Below are positions 28,226 through 37,368 of a stretch of 64,000 nucleotides of DNA, piece after piece; within the stretch, counting starts at the first letter, position 1, and each line of letters opens with the position of its first letter. Made by a program: the position numbers and the translations under genes. The stretch lies in contig NZ_CAMKGL010000006.1 in the NCBI RefSeq assembly GCF_946227985.1, forward strand, positions 124,001 through 188,000, given 5' to 3'. The notes beneath the pieces are model-generated. The model made no database searches, was not told the DNA's origin, and was given only the letters and a program-made list of their open reading frames with translations. The stretch is from Serratia quinivorans (GTDB lineage: Bacteria; Pseudomonadota; Gammaproteobacteria; Enterobacterales; Enterobacteriaceae).

Positions 28226-29134
28226 TCAGGCCGGGCGGTGACGGAAATGCTCGAGCAGGAACTCAACCCAGACGCGCACCCGCGGTGGCAGGTCGGCGGA
28301 GGCATAGTACAACCAGAGTTGGGTTGGCCGCGGCCAGCAGTCCGCCAGCACCGGCTGCAGGGTGCCTTGTGCAAAATGAGATTCCGCATACCAGCGTGCC
28401 AGGCAGACGATGCCCAGCCCGGCCAGCGCCGCATCCAGCAGCATTTCCGGGCGGCTGGCGACCAGACGGCCCTGCAGCTCCAGCGTTTTGGCTTCGCCGT
28501 GCTGTTGCAACGGCCATTTTACGCTGCGACCGGTGGCCGGGTTGCGGTGCAACAGGCAGTTGTGTTGCAACAGATCTTGCGGATCCTGCGGCGTGCCATG
28601 CTGCGCCAGATAGCCGGGCGAGGCCGCCAGCACCATCTGCATCGGGTACAAGGATCGCGCTACCAACCGGCTGTCGGGATCGACCCGGCTGCCGATCCCC
28701 ACATCAAAACCTTCCCCCACCAGATTGACCACCCGCGCATCCAGCGAAAGATCCAGGTCGATCTGCGGGTAGCGCTCAAGGAACTGCGGGATCAACGGCA
28801 TCAGCATCCGGCGGCCGAAACCGGGGATCATGCTGACGCGGACCGTGCCGGAAGGGGTTTGCTGTGCGCTGCCGGCGGTTTCCAGCGTGGCGGACAGTGC
28901 CTGCCACAACGGCGCTACCTGTTGCAACAGCGCCTTGCCCTCATCGGTCAGCACCACGTTGTGGGTGTTCCGCTGGAACAGCCGCAGCGCCAGTTTTTCT
29001 TCCAGCACGCGGATATTCTTGCTGATGGCCGCCGGCGTGACGCCCAGCTGGCGTGCGGCAGCGGAAAAGTTCTGCGCCTGGGCGGCAGCCAGGAATGCCG
29101 GCAGCAGGCGGTGGACATCAAAGGGCAGCGACAT
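28226..29134 (-). CDS. LysR-family transcriptional regulator
   Basis: 302 residues. N-terminal winged helix: FLAAAQAQNFSAAARQLGVT then PAAISKNIRVLEEKLALRLF, followed by the LTDEGKALLQQV turn. The C-terminal effector-binding domain is of CrgA/AaeR type (SGTVRVSMIPGFGRRMLMPL; VGIGSRVDPDSRLVAR). It is divergent from the oxidoreductase gene at 29239 with 104 bases between, the usual arrangement of a LysR regulator and its target. The effector is unknown. Confidence 0.88.
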   Translation of the reverse strand: MSLPFDVHRLLPAFLAAAQAQNFSAAARQLGVTPAAISKNIRVLEEKLALRLFQRNTHNVVLTDEGKALLQQVAPLWQALSATLETAGSAQQTPSGTVRVSMIPGFGRRMLMPLIPQFLERYPQIDLDLSLDARVVNLVGEGFDVGIGSRVDPDSRLVARSLYPMQMVLAASPGYLAQHGTPQDPQDLLQHNCLLHRNPATGRSVKWPLQQHGEAKTLELQGRLVASRPEMLLDAALAGLGIVCLARWYAESHFAQGTLQPVLADCWPRPTQLWLYYASADLPPRVRVWVEFLLEHFRHRPA

Positions 29135-29238
29135 GGTGGTTGATACTTTCAGTTGAAATTAAAGTGACAACCAACAGCCTACACCCGGCGCGTGAGAAAT
29201 GGAAAAATGCGATATCAAATTTAAATCAAGGATCGCTT

Positions 29239-29763
29239 ATGTCGCGCATTTTAGTGTTAACCGCCCACCGTTTTCCCGATAACTCACGTATCAACAAAGC
29301 GTTGATCGAAGCCCTACGTCCTTTGCCGAACGTGACTCTTCACGAACTGATGCGAGCCTACCCGGACTATCAAATCGACGTGGCGCGTGAGCAGGAATTG
29401 CTGCAGGGCCATGATGCAGTGGTGATGCTGTTCCCCTTCTACTGGTACAGTTCCCCGGCGATCCTCAGTGAATGGCAGGATGCGGTATTAACCCACGGTT
29501 TCGCCTACGGCAGCGAAGGCACTAAACTGCAGGGTAAACCGCTGCAACTGGTGGTCACTACCGGTGGTAATCAGCAGGCTTATACGCCAGAAGGTTATAA
29601 CCGTTATCCGGTGGCAGATTTGCTGCGCCCGTTCCATGCGGTGGCCAATCTGACCGGCATGGATTACCTGCCGCCGCATCTGGTTCAGGGGGTGTCTGAT
29701 ATGAGCGATGAACGCCTGGCGCAAGAGGCTGCCGGCGTGGTGGAACTGCTGAAAAAAGGGTAG
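29239..29763 (+). CDS. NAD(P)H oxidoreductase, flavodoxin-like fold (KefF/MdaB family)
   Basis: 174 residues. Flavodoxin-fold FMN/FAD quinone reductase: the phosphate loop region ILVLTAHRFPDNSRINKAL, FPFYWYSSPAILSEWQDAVL (the P-F-W-x2-P-A core), and LQLVVTTGGNQQAYTPEGYN are diagnostic. Related proteins include KefF and MdaB, which reduce quinones or electrophiles; the substrate here is unknown. The ATG follows CAAGGATCGCTT; a longer upstream frame overlaps the lysR promoter and is not supported. Likely regulated by the divergent LysR protein. Confidence 0.87.
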   Translation: MSRILVLTAHRFPDNSRINKALIEALRPLPNVTLHELMRAYPDYQIDVAREQELLQGHDAVVMLFPFYWYSSPAILSEWQDAVLTHGFAYGSEGTKLQGKPLQLVVTTGGNQQAYTPEGYNRYPVADLLRPFHAVANLTGMDYLPPHLVQGVSDMSDERLAQEAAGVVELLKKG

Positions 29764-29790
29764 GGCGCAGCCGGCCACGCCCCGACAGCA

Positions 29791-31455
29791 TTAGTCTTCC
29801 AGCAGCCACCACACCGCTTCGAACGGGCGTAGGCTGGTGGCCTGCGGCTGGGCAGGGGCGTCAGCGTAGTTGCCCATCAGCGGTCGCCATAAGTCAGCCG
29901 GCTCCACGCCTTCGGCCTGCCAGGCAAGCGGCTCGCGGCTGAGGTTGGCTACCACCAGCAGGCGTTGGCCGTTCCAGCTACGTTGGTAGCACCACAGCGC
30001 CGGGTGAGTGGGGGCCAGGTCACGGTAGTCGCCGTGAGTCAGCAGCGGATACTGCTTGCGCAGGGTGATTAACTGGCGGTAGGCGTAAAACACCGAATCC
30101 AGATCGGCCAGCGCCGCTTCGGCGTTGATCTGCGGATAGTTTTCCGCACAACTCATCCACGGCGTGCCCTGGCTGAAACCGGCGTTCGGCGCGCTGCTCC
30201 ACTGCATTGGCGTGCGGCCGTTATCGCGTGATTTGCTGGCCAGGATGGCCAGCAGCTCGGCGTCACTTTTCCCCTGCGCGCTGAGTTCGGCGTACATGTT
30301 CAGACTTTCCACATCGCGATACTGCTCTATGGCGTTAAAGCCCGGATTGGTCATGCCGATCTCTTCGCCCTGATAGATATAAGGCGTGCCCTGCATGCCG
30401 TGCAGTACCATCGCCAGCATTTTGGCGGCCGGTACCCGCAGTTCGCCTTCATCGCCAAAGCGTGAAACGATGCGCGGTTGATCGTGGTTACACCAAAACA
30501 GCGCGTTCCAGGCCTGATTATGCATGCCCTGCTGCCAGTGGCGGAAAATCTGCTTGAGTTCGACGTAATCCGGCGCCGCCAGCGTCCATTTTTCGCCGCC
30601 GGCATAGTCCACCTTCAGGTGGTGGAAGTTGAAGGTCATCGACAGCTCTTCACCGCTTTGCGCCGCGTACTGCCGACAATGTTCCAGGGTGGTGGAAGAC
30701 ATTTCACCGACGGTCATCAGGCCACGCGGCTGAAACACATCGCGGCTCATTTCCTGCAAAAATTCATGAATGCGTGGGCCATCGGTGTAGAAACGGCGGC
30801 CGTCACCCTGGTTATCGGACGGGAAATTCTGCTGCTTGGAGACCAGGTTGATCACGTCCAGACGCAGGCCGTCGACGCCTTTGTCGGCCCAGAACTGACA
30901 CACTTTCTTCAGTTCTTCGCGCACCGGTGGGTGTTCCCAGTTGAGATCCGCCTGTTCGGTGGCGAACAGGTGCAGATAATACTGGCCACTGTCGGCGTGC
31001 CACTGCCAGGCGTTGCCGCCAAACTTGGAGCGCCAGTTGTTCGGCAGGGCATCGCCTTCGCCGTCGCGCCAGACATAAAACTGGCGGAACGGGCTGTCAG
31101 GATCCTGCGAGGCTTTAAACCACGGGTGCTCGGTCGAGGTGTGGTTGAACACCATGTCCATCACGATGCGGATGCTGCGCTGGTGGGCGGCAGCAATCAG
31201 GCGATCGAAATCCTTCATGGTGCCGTAGGCCGGGTCGATGGCGCAGTAATCCGCCACGTCATACCCGTTGTCCACCTGCGGCGAGACATACACCGGCGTC
31301 AGCCAGATGGCGTCGATGCCCAGTTCCTGCAGGTAGTCCAGCCGCTGCGTCACACCGGCCAGATCGCCGTAGCCGTTGCCGGTGCTGTCCTGAAAACTCT
31401 TCGGATAGATTTGATAGATGACGCCGTTCTGCCACCAGGGGATTGGATTGCTCAT
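29791..31455 (-). CDS. treC: Trehalose-6-phosphate hydrolase TreC
   Basis: 554 residues, glycoside hydrolase family 13. It splits cytoplasmic trehalose 6-phosphate, delivered by TreB, into glucose and glucose 6-phosphate. Catalytic residues are visible: nucleophile Asp200 in DGLRLDVINL, acid/base Glu251 in TVGEMSS, and Asp325 in WCNHDQPRIV. The opening PWWQNGVIYQIYPKSFQD is typical. It lies 45 bases after treB and forms the treBC operon, convergent with the oxidoreductase gene. Confidence 0.95.
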   Translation of the reverse strand: MSNPIPWWQNGVIYQIYPKSFQDSTGNGYGDLAGVTQRLDYLQELGIDAIWLTPVYVSPQVDNGYDVADYCAIDPAYGTMKDFDRLIAAAHQRSIRIVMDMVFNHTSTEHPWFKASQDPDSPFRQFYVWRDGEGDALPNNWRSKFGGNAWQWHADSGQYYLHLFATEQADLNWEHPPVREELKKVCQFWADKGVDGLRLDVINLVSKQQNFPSDNQGDGRRFYTDGPRIHEFLQEMSRDVFQPRGLMTVGEMSSTTLEHCRQYAAQSGEELSMTFNFHHLKVDYAGGEKWTLAAPDYVELKQIFRHWQQGMHNQAWNALFWCNHDQPRIVSRFGDEGELRVPAAKMLAMVLHGMQGTPYIYQGEEIGMTNPGFNAIEQYRDVESLNMYAELSAQGKSDAELLAILASKSRDNGRTPMQWSSAPNAGFSQGTPWMSCAENYPQINAEAALADLDSVFYAYRQLITLRKQYPLLTHGDYRDLAPTHPALWCYQRSWNGQRLLVVANLSREPLAWQAEGVEPADLWRPLMGNYADAPAQPQATSLRPFEAVWWLLED

Positions 31456-31500
31456 ATAAATACCTTAACAGGCCCGGCGTACCGGGCCCCGACATTTCAA

Positions 31501-32916
31501 TCAGACCGGCAGCTCACCGCGGCTGGCCTTGCGTTTGTAAACCATGATGGTCAGTACCAGCGGGATCACCACCGCTACCAGGATCGCCACCGTGTAAATC
31601 ATCCAGAACTGCGGTTTGATCGACAGAATGCCCGGCAAACCACCAACGCCGATACCGTTAGCCATCACGCCGTCCAGGCCGCAGATCAGCCCGGCGAAGG
31701 CGGAGCCAATCATCGCGCACAGCATAGGGAAACGGTATTTCAGGTTGATCCCGTACATCGCCGGTTCGGTGACGCCGAGGTAGGCGGAGATGGCCGCCGG
31801 CACCGAGATTTCACGCTCGTTGGCCTTGCGGCTGACAATGATAATGCCCAGCACCGCCGAGGCCTGCGCAATGTTGGACAGTGCAATCAGCGGCCAGACC
31901 GGGGTGCCGCCCATGCTCTGGATCATCTGCATATCGATGGCCAGCGTGGTCTGATGCACGCCGGTAATCACCAGCGGCGCATACAGGAAGCCAAACAGCG
32001 CGGCACCAATAGGGGCGAAGCTGCCGGTCATCACGGCTTTCACCGCCCAGGCTACGCCATCGCCAATCATGCGGCCGAACGGCCCGATAAACGCATGCGC
32101 CAGGAACACCGCCAGCAGCAGGGAAACCACCGGCACCACCACCAGATACAGGTAATCCGGCACGATCTTTTTCAAGCGGGTCTCAATCCAGCCCAGCGCC
32201 ATACCGGCCAGCATTGAAGGGATCACCTGTGCCTGATAGCCGACTTTCTGAATGGTGAACCAGCCGAAGTTCCACACTTCCGGGATCTGCTGACCGAGCT
32301 GATAGGAGTTCATCAACTGTGGAGAAACCAGCGTGACGCCCAGCACGATACCCAACACCGGGGTACCGCCCATTTTTTTCACCGTTGACCAGCAAATGGC
32401 GACCGGCAGGAACATGAAGATGGCTTCACCGAGCAGCCACAGGAAGTCGTAAATGGTTTTCCACGCCGGGTGCATCTGCGCCAGCGTTTGGCCGCCGGAC
32501 ATCGGGATGTCGCCGATGACGTTACGGAAACCGAGGATCAAACCACCGCTGATCAAGGCAGGCAGCAGGGGGAAGAAGATTTCGGCGAAGTGCGAGATGG
32601 CGCGTTCGCTCCAGGTCATGTTCTGGCGTGCTGCGACCTTGGCCTGCTCTTTGTCCGCTTCATTGACGCCGGTGGTGGCGATCAGGGCCTGATAGTAATC
32701 CCCGACCTCGGGGCCGATCACCACCTGGAACTGCCCGGCGTTGGTAAAGCAGCCTTTGACCATCGGCAGCTCTTCGATTTCTTTCGGTTTGGCTAGGGCT
32801 GGATCATTGAGAACAAAACGCAGCCTGGTAATGCAGTGGCTGACAGTGGCGATATTCTCGCGACCGCCCACCAACACAATCAGGCGATCGATATCCTGCT
32901 GTTTTACTTTGCTCAT
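31501..32916 (-). CDS. treB: Trehalose-specific PTS permease TreB (EIIBC)
   Basis: 471 residues. Residues 1-90 form the EIIB domain with phosphorylated Cys28 in ENIATVSHCITRLRFVLND; residues about 105-465 form the EIIC membrane channel with ten or so helices (GFRNVIGDIPMSGGQTLAQM; ICWSTVKKMGGTPVLGIVLG). It imports and phosphorylates trehalose. There is no EIIA domain; the glucose EIIA normally serves. A TreR-type operator lies 90 bases upstream. Unusually, treR is not adjacent but about 4.6 kb away, beyond the bacteriocin cassette. Confidence 0.95.
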   Translation of the reverse strand: MSKVKQQDIDRLIVLVGGRENIATVSHCITRLRFVLNDPALAKPKEIEELPMVKGCFTNAGQFQVVIGPEVGDYYQALIATTGVNEADKEQAKVAARQNMTWSERAISHFAEIFFPLLPALISGGLILGFRNVIGDIPMSGGQTLAQMHPAWKTIYDFLWLLGEAIFMFLPVAICWSTVKKMGGTPVLGIVLGVTLVSPQLMNSYQLGQQIPEVWNFGWFTIQKVGYQAQVIPSMLAGMALGWIETRLKKIVPDYLYLVVVPVVSLLLAVFLAHAFIGPFGRMIGDGVAWAVKAVMTGSFAPIGAALFGFLYAPLVITGVHQTTLAIDMQMIQSMGGTPVWPLIALSNIAQASAVLGIIIVSRKANEREISVPAAISAYLGVTEPAMYGINLKYRFPMLCAMIGSAFAGLICGLDGVMANGIGVGGLPGILSIKPQFWMIYTVAILVAVVIPLVLTIMVYKRKASRGELPV

Positions 32917-33005
32917 TATTAGATACCTTTCTTGGTATGAGACTGCCGCAGAGGTGTTGTTGGAGTAATGATCAAAGCTTAGTCACTCCGCTTTTTTTAT
33001 GAAAT

Positions 33006-33017
33006 GGGAACGTTCCC
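33006..33017 (-). promoter_or_regulatory. treB: TreR operator (candidate) upstream of treB
   Basis: Perfect 12-base palindrome GGGAACGTTCCC, about 90 bases before the treB start. LacI-family repressors bind such palindromes and this one agrees with my recollection of TreR sites. Repression lifted by trehalose 6-phosphate is established for E. coli TreR. The rest of 32917-33107 holds the treB promoter; no other gene is seen there. Confidence 0.7.
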
Positions 33018-33107
33018 GGTTTGGGGCGAGGATCACAAAACGATAAAAAAATGACCATTTATCCAGCAGGGGATTTTGCGAGCCGGCCGAAGCATTCAGC
33101 AATATTC

Positions 33108-33136
33108 TCTTGAATACGCGCAACACGGGCTATACT
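33108..33136 (+). promoter_or_regulatory. Candidate sigma-70 promoter for the Exc2-like lipoprotein gene
   Basis: TCTTGA and TATACT are separated by 17 bases, about 100 bases before the lipoprotein start. The -10 box fits well and the -35 moderately. The transcript leader would contain TCAATAAGTTGATTGA, a small inverted repeat. Confidence 0.5.
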
Positions 33137-33237
33137 GTCACCCTTAACAATCAATAAGTTGATTGAAATTAGTTGCACCCATTACTTCAAGGCGTAAAGC
33201 GAATGCCGCTACCACGCACTTTTTTCAAGGAAGAATG

Positions 33238-33651
33238 ATGACTTTGACATTGCCCCGGATCCTTATTGTCTTCACCGCGCTGTTGCTGAGCGCCTGCTCC
33301 AGCCAAAAAAGCAGCCCGGAACGCCACGCCAGGCATGCGATTTATCAAATGGCGCGAGAGGATTTTTCCCCAGAAATACGAACCCAAATTCCGGACTCGA
33401 TAAAAGCCTCTATTCCGTTTTTTGACCAGTTCTATCAAATGGGGAAGGCCGATCGGGCCAAGGGATTGACGCGCCAGCAGGCAGAGCAGCAGGAAGCCTA
33501 TTTCCGCAGCCCTGAATTCCTTAGTGATTTGGGGAAGAAAGGAAAATTTATCAATCAGCATTATTCAGTAGATAACCCGCAAAAACAGCGGCAGATCCTG
33601 CTGGATTCCGCCGTGGCTACCTACTGGGACGGCTATGACGGCCGGCCTTGA
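33238..33651 (+). CDS. Exc2-family lipoprotein
   Basis: 137 residues. A signal peptide (MTLTLPRILIVFTALL) ends in the lipobox LLSAC, so lipidation is expected at the Cys near residue 19. The mature part PERHARHAIYQMARED through GLTRQQAEQQEAYFRSPEF and VATYWDGYDGRP resembles the Exc2 entry-exclusion proteins of ColE1-type plasmids. Role in the chromosome is unknown. Two ATGs lie in tandem after AAGGAAG; the second gives better spacing. It is convergent with the immunity gene, sharing a terminator. The plasmid-type family next to a colicin-like operon hints at a plasmid origin for the cassette. Confidence 0.7.
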   Translation: MTLTLPRILIVFTALLLSACSSQKSSPERHARHAIYQMAREDFSPEIRTQIPDSIKASIPFFDQFYQMGKADRAKGLTRQQAEQQEAYFRSPEFLSDLGKKGKFINQHYSVDNPQKQRQILLDSAVATYWDGYDGRP

Positions 33652-33683
33652 GGGGGATAGATAAATACGCTGTTAATGAAAAA

Positions 33684-33709
33684 GCCCAATAAACGAGAGT
33701 TTATTGGGC
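33684..33709. terminator. Bidirectional terminator between lipoprotein and immunity genes
   Basis: GCCCAATAAAC-GAGA-GTTTATTGGGC: a perfect 11-base-pair stem with a four-base loop, preceded by AAA and followed by ATTTGTTT. It can terminate both convergent units. Confidence 0.9.
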
Positions 33710-33746
33710 ATTTGTTTAAATAATCCTGTTTAGAAATGGTGGAAGA

Positions 33747-34010
33747 TTAAAGCAGATTAAATTTATCTAGGGTCGCTTTTACTTCTTTTCTCAACTCAGA
33801 CTCATCCAGTTCATAATCAGCACGATCTGAATCTGGATTATAAATCTCAGCCACCATAAATAGCTCTTCACCACAGTTTAAAATATTCTTTTCTTGTTCG
33901 ATACCATATAATTTACGTCTTTCAATACATATTTCTTCAGAGAACTGAAGCGCATTAATTTTTGATTCCAAAAAACTTCTAGCTAATTCAATTATCGCCA
34001 TTTTGTTCAT
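33747..34010 (-). CDS. Colicin D-type immunity protein
   Basis: 87 residues, the same length as colicin D immunity protein Imm[57 protein letters not shown] and [11 protein letters not shown] follow the ImmD sequence as I remember it. ImmD is an acidic four-helix protein that plugs the tRNase active site and protects the producer. Its ATG overlaps the toxin stop as ATGA, ensuring coupled synthesis. The toxin and immunity region is noticeably more AT-rich at this end than the surrounding tre genes. Confidence 0.88.
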   Translation of the reverse strand: MNKMAIIELARSFLESKINALQFSEEICIERRKLYGIEQEKNILNCGEELFMVAEIYNPDSDRADYELDESELRKEVKATLDKFNLL

Positions 34011-35998
34011 AAATCACCTGTCTCTAAATAGATTCTACCATTATCTGCATCGGGGTTTATTTTCCATCCGGAGAGAAAATCACCGTTGGCTTTGATGATT
34101 ACAACCCTCATGCTTTTGGGATTGAAGTAAACTTTAGATCCCTTTTCCCGTCGATAAGTTCCTTTTTCCACAGTGTCTCTATCCTTCAAGTGTGCTTCAA
34201 CTGCATCACGATATTGAGTCAACGTTACTCTATTTTTTTTCGTATCGGCAATACCAAAGTCACTGGCGTGCTTAAATTTCTTGTCCAGCTGTTTGCGGGT
34301 AAAGCGACCCGAATCAAGCGGATCACTCAGCATCACATAAATTGGCTCGACGCCGCTGCCAGTGGCGTCCGGCTGCCAGTAAATGAAGTCTTGCAGCTCT
34401 TTAAGGTCATCGGCCGGGAAACTGGTGGTAACTATACTATCTGCCTGTTTTACTGTCGTGCCAGTATGCACCGGTGTGACGGGGGCAGGCGAACTGTTTC
34501 CTGTATGGGGAGGTGCTGTCGGGCCAGCCGGAGCTGGGTTAACCAGGATGGTTCGCGACGGTGCCCCTCCCACTGCAGGAATCGTAATCCTATCCAACCC
34601 GGTTTTCTCATCACGTGCCGCCTTTAGAACAGGCACGCTCGCGGGTACGCCACCCATACCCGTTTTAACCAGCCTGGCCTGTTGCTGACCATTCTCCATA
34701 ACTAAAGAGCCACGGACCGGTAAGTCGACAGAGTGCATGTCCGGCGAAATGCTGACTTTGCCGGCAGCGATTAGATTGGCCTGAAAGCCAAACATGACAA
34801 TGTCGCGTCCGTAAAGCTTGTCGCTGCCTTCCCCTGCTTTTGTGGGCCAGAAGCCCATAACTAAAGCGCCAACAGTTGCCCCTGCGGTGCTGACGGTTGC
34901 GGCTTCAGCTAACGCAATAGCTCCTCGCCACACAGCCCCGGCTATCGAGCCCGCCAACTCGCTGGTGGTGGTCAAAACGCCTTCGGCGGCGGTTGATAGC
35001 TGTAACATCCCTGGGGCACGATTCAATACCATTGAACCCATTGCGCCGAGGGAAGTCTCTGCAGCTTTCACCTGTGCGGGCGTGTAAGCTGGAGCGTCCA
35101 AAACCCCTGCTTTTGCGAACAGTATTTTTCTGGCTTCTTCAGCCTTATGCACTGCTTCGGCTTTCCGTGCCTCTTCCGCTTTTCTTACCTCTTCGGCTTT
35201 CGCCTGGGTTTCAGCATCTGCTTTTGCTTTAGCTTCTGTTTCTGCGTCAGCCCTTTCTTTCTTAACTTGATTCGCCACTTCAGTCAGAGTGCTTGCTTTA
35301 GACACGACATCCTGAATAACGAAAGCGATATTATCCAGTGCAGCGAGCAAACGCTGTTTGGCATTAAATTCTTCTACACGGGGTTTTACCGAAAACTCCT
35401 CCCAATAGGTTCGCGAAACAGGTTGGAATACTTGAGTTAGGAATGTGTCATAATCTTCTGGTGCCACCCCAGACAGTCCTAATTTCGATTTGACGTCATT
35501 CAGTGCTTTCTCTGCTGCTTCATGCTTTTGCGATACATTACCTTCAGACAGTTGCACTTCACTATTGGCTACTTGCAGACCATAGTTCGCTTCACGTAAA
35601 AGTTTTTCAGGACTAAAAATACGAGGGTCATTACCCACCTGGGTATTCATCACCAACTGTAAAACCGCATTGGTACGCTCAATAATCTGGTTAACGGGTT
35701 CCGCTATGCGGCTCCTGGCTGCAGCTATCTGGTCGTCAAAAATCTTTTGTAATTGGGTCAGTTGCCCATATGGCGTGAACTGTCGCCCTTTTCCGGGAAC
35801 ATACTTAACACTCATTCGGTCCTTCAAATAAACGGGTGCCACATTAGGCGGGAGCATCGACACATACAAACCACCATTAGACGGTGGATGTGCGGGAATA
35901 GTCCCGCTAGGCGGGGTCGGCCCGCCGGTAATGATAATAATGGGTTCTCCATTAGCATTGTAAGGGGTGCCATTTTGGTAATATGTTGGTCCCGACAT
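34007..35998 (-). CDS. Colicin D-like tRNase bacteriocin with pyocin-S type translocation region
   Basis: 663 residues. A Gly/Pro-rich N-terminus (1-60) contains EPIIIITGG at 18-26, a plausible TonB box. A helical, partly coiled-coil stretch with Lys/Glu/Ala repeats lies at about 245-292. A small hydrophobic Ala/Gly segment and a beta-rich part ([18 protein letters not shown]) resemble the pyocin-S/colicin translocation domain. The C-terminal ~100 residues match colicin D: KFKH at 574-577 lines up with Lys608, Lys610 and catalytic His611, with exactly 86 residues following in both, as I recall colicin D (697 residues). [15 protein letters not shown] and [15 protein letters not shown] are typical. 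Expected action: cleavage of tRNA-Arg anticodon loops in target cells. Second gene of the SOS operon; no lysis gene is seen. Confidence 0.9.
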   Translation of the reverse strand: MSGPTYYQNGTPYNANGEPIIIITGGPTPPSGTIPAHPPSNGGLYVSMLPPNVAPVYLKDRMSVKYVPGKGRQFTPYGQLTQLQKIFDDQIAAARSRIAEPVNQIIERTNAVLQLVMNTQVGNDPRIFSPEKLLREANYGLQVANSEVQLSEGNVSQKHEAAEKALNDVKSKLGLSGVAPEDYDTFLTQVFQPVSRTYWEEFSVKPRVEEFNAKQRLLAALDNIAFVIQDVVSKASTLTEVANQVKKERADAETEAKAKADAETQAKAEEVRKAEEARKAEAVHKAEEARKILFAKAGVLDAPAYTPAQVKAAETSLGAMGSMVLNRAPGMLQLSTAAEGVLTTTSELAGSIAGAVWRGAIALAEAATVSTAGATVGALVMGFWPTKAGEGSDKLYGRDIVMFGFQANLIAAGKVSISPDMHSVDLPVRGSLVMENGQQQARLVKTGMGGVPASVPVLKAARDEKTGLDRITIPAVGGAPSRTILVNPAPAGPTAPPHTGNSSPAPVTPVHTGTTVKQADSIVTTSFPADDLKELQDFIYWQPDATGSGVEPIYVMLSDPLDSGRFTRKQLDKKFKHASDFGIADTKKNRVTLTQYRDAVEAHLKDRDTVEKGTYRREKGSKVYFNPKSMRVVIIKANGDFLSGWKINPDADNGRIYLETGDL

Positions 35999-36081
35999 AA
36001 AAACATCTCCCTGATTCTTTATCTATTATCGGATGTATTTTTCTGTACTAGAATGCGTGTGCCTACAGTGCATTCTAGGCA

Positions 36082-37239
36082 TCAACCATGTTTGGTTGTG
36101 GCAGAGTTTTCCAAAACTGTTAACCGAGTTTCCAGCGCAAGCCGGGCCCCACGTTCTTCCTTTAACGCCTCGACCAGAAGGGCGACCACGCCATTGATAT
36201 TAATTCCGCGGGCGTCTTTCAAAACGCTGCCGTCATTTAATTTCAGTTCGGTGGTGGTGACGGATTGAGGTAATACGTTCTCTACTTCCTGGGCTATTAC
36301 CCCGGCTTCCGGAACGCCCTGTTTCAGGTAGGTATAACCGCCAATTTTCTCCAGCTTCTCCAGTGCGCCTTCAATTTTCTCGATGTCGGTTTTCATCCGG
36401 GCATCGGAGCTGCTGTTCCAGGTGCCGTTGGTGTACGCATTACCTTTATCCCGGAATTCATACCAGCCGTCGCCGCCTCCATTGGCAACGTGCAGCGCCA
36501 GCATGTGGTGTTTGCCGATACGTTCATAGTGGTATAGGTCGGCGGACAGGTTTCCCGCTCCCTGTACATGCAGGCCGTTGGTAGTGCGGTCGGCATTATT
36601 GTTAACGTTTTTATTGCCAGCAGCCCAAATCCAACCATCGGCATTGCGTTTGATTAATTGCCCGACCGAAAGCTCGCTGTTGGCTCTGACCTGTAATTCG
36701 TTCCAGTGTCCCTGCCAGTCACGGTAAGACAGCAGGCCATAGTCTTCTTTGCCAGCGATAACCCTTGTTCCCATCATCATGGTGGTGGTCACGTTGCCGC
36801 TGGTGAAATCGCTATGCACCGGCGCGGAATTATAGATTTGCCCGTTGATAAGCTGCGCTGGGCCGGTGGTTGCCGTAGAGATGCCTGCATTGTGTGACAC
36901 CATAGCGCCGCCGGAGATATCGACGCCGTTACGAAGTGCAACCCGGCCACTTGAGAGGTTAAAAGAGAAGGGGCGTAGGGTGTTCCACTGCCCGTCCTGA
37001 GCCTGGCCGCTTGGCGTGGTCAGGGCGTAAAAGTCCTTACCGTCGTTACGCAGCATCACGCCGGTATTGCCGTTTGCCAGGCGAAAACCGTTTGCTGCCT
37101 TGGTCACAATTTCATCGTCACTGATGATGCGTTTACGCAGGGTGGTCAGTGATTTCAGCTCAGTCACATCGTCATTAACGCCGTTAGTCACCTGAGCATT
37201 TTTCTTTTCTTCAGCCATGATTATCTTCCTTTTCGACAT
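36082..37239 (-). CDS. Phage tail fibre-like protein with S74 intramolecular chaperone domain, bacteriocin-linked
   Basis: 385 residues. The C-terminal part from about residue 276 (SSSDARMKTDIEKIEGALEK, then GVIAQEVENVLPQSV and a closing coiled coil ALKEERGARLALETRLTVLE) is a Peptidase_S74 chaperone. Such domains trimerise phage fibres and spikes and then cut themselves off at a Ser near the domain start. The upstream part (50-270) is beta-rich with many Gly and Asn (GFRLANGNTGVMLRNDGKDF), like fibre distal domains. The N-terminus MAEEKKN could instead start seven codons later, also with a good AAGGAAG site. First gene after the LexA box, 83 bases before the toxin. No other phage structural gene is nearby. 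Function unknown; receptor binding or delivery partner of the toxin is my inference. Confidence 0.85.
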   Translation of the reverse strand: MSKRKIIMAEEKKNAQVTNGVNDDVTELKSLTTLRKRIISDDEIVTKAANGFRLANGNTGVMLRNDGKDFYALTTPSGQAQDGQWNTLRPFSFNLSSGRVALRNGVDISGGAMVSHNAGISTATTGPAQLINGQIYNSAPVHSDFTSGNVTTTMMMGTRVIAGKEDYGLLSYRDWQGHWNELQVRANSELSVGQLIKRNADGWIWAAGNKNVNNNADRTTNGLHVQGAGNLSADLYHYERIGKHHMLALHVANGGGDGWYEFRDKGNAYTNGTWNSSSDARMKTDIEKIEGALEKLEKIGGYTYLKQGVPEAGVIAQEVENVLPQSVTTTELKLNDGSVLKDARGININGVVALLVEALKEERGARLALETRLTVLENSATTKHG

Positions 37240-37348
37240 TCTGTTTCCTGATGGTTAACAGCGTCCGGTACCCTCCGTTGCTCCTGAATGGCAGGTCTGG
37301 GGAGGGACACATTCCGTGTGCTGAAAAACCGCTAAAACACACAGGGAG

Positions 37349-37368
37349 TACTGTGTGTATAAACAGTA
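37349..37368 (-). promoter_or_regulatory. LexA (SOS) box of the bacteriocin operon
   Basis: TACTGTGTGTATAAACAGTA fits the full LexA consensus TACTGT-N8-ACAGTA. It lies 110 bases upstream of the fibre-like gene; read on the minus strand, TATACA inside it could serve as a -10 box, so LexA would block it. Immediately beside it CACACAG-GGAGTA-CTGTGTG makes a second inverted repeat that shares half the box. SOS control is the rule for nuclease colicins. Confidence 0.92.

Noticed and set aside
30478-32217. 579-codon open frame opposite treC and treB
   Set aside because: Spans two well-supported genes on the other strand; composition is that of a shadow.
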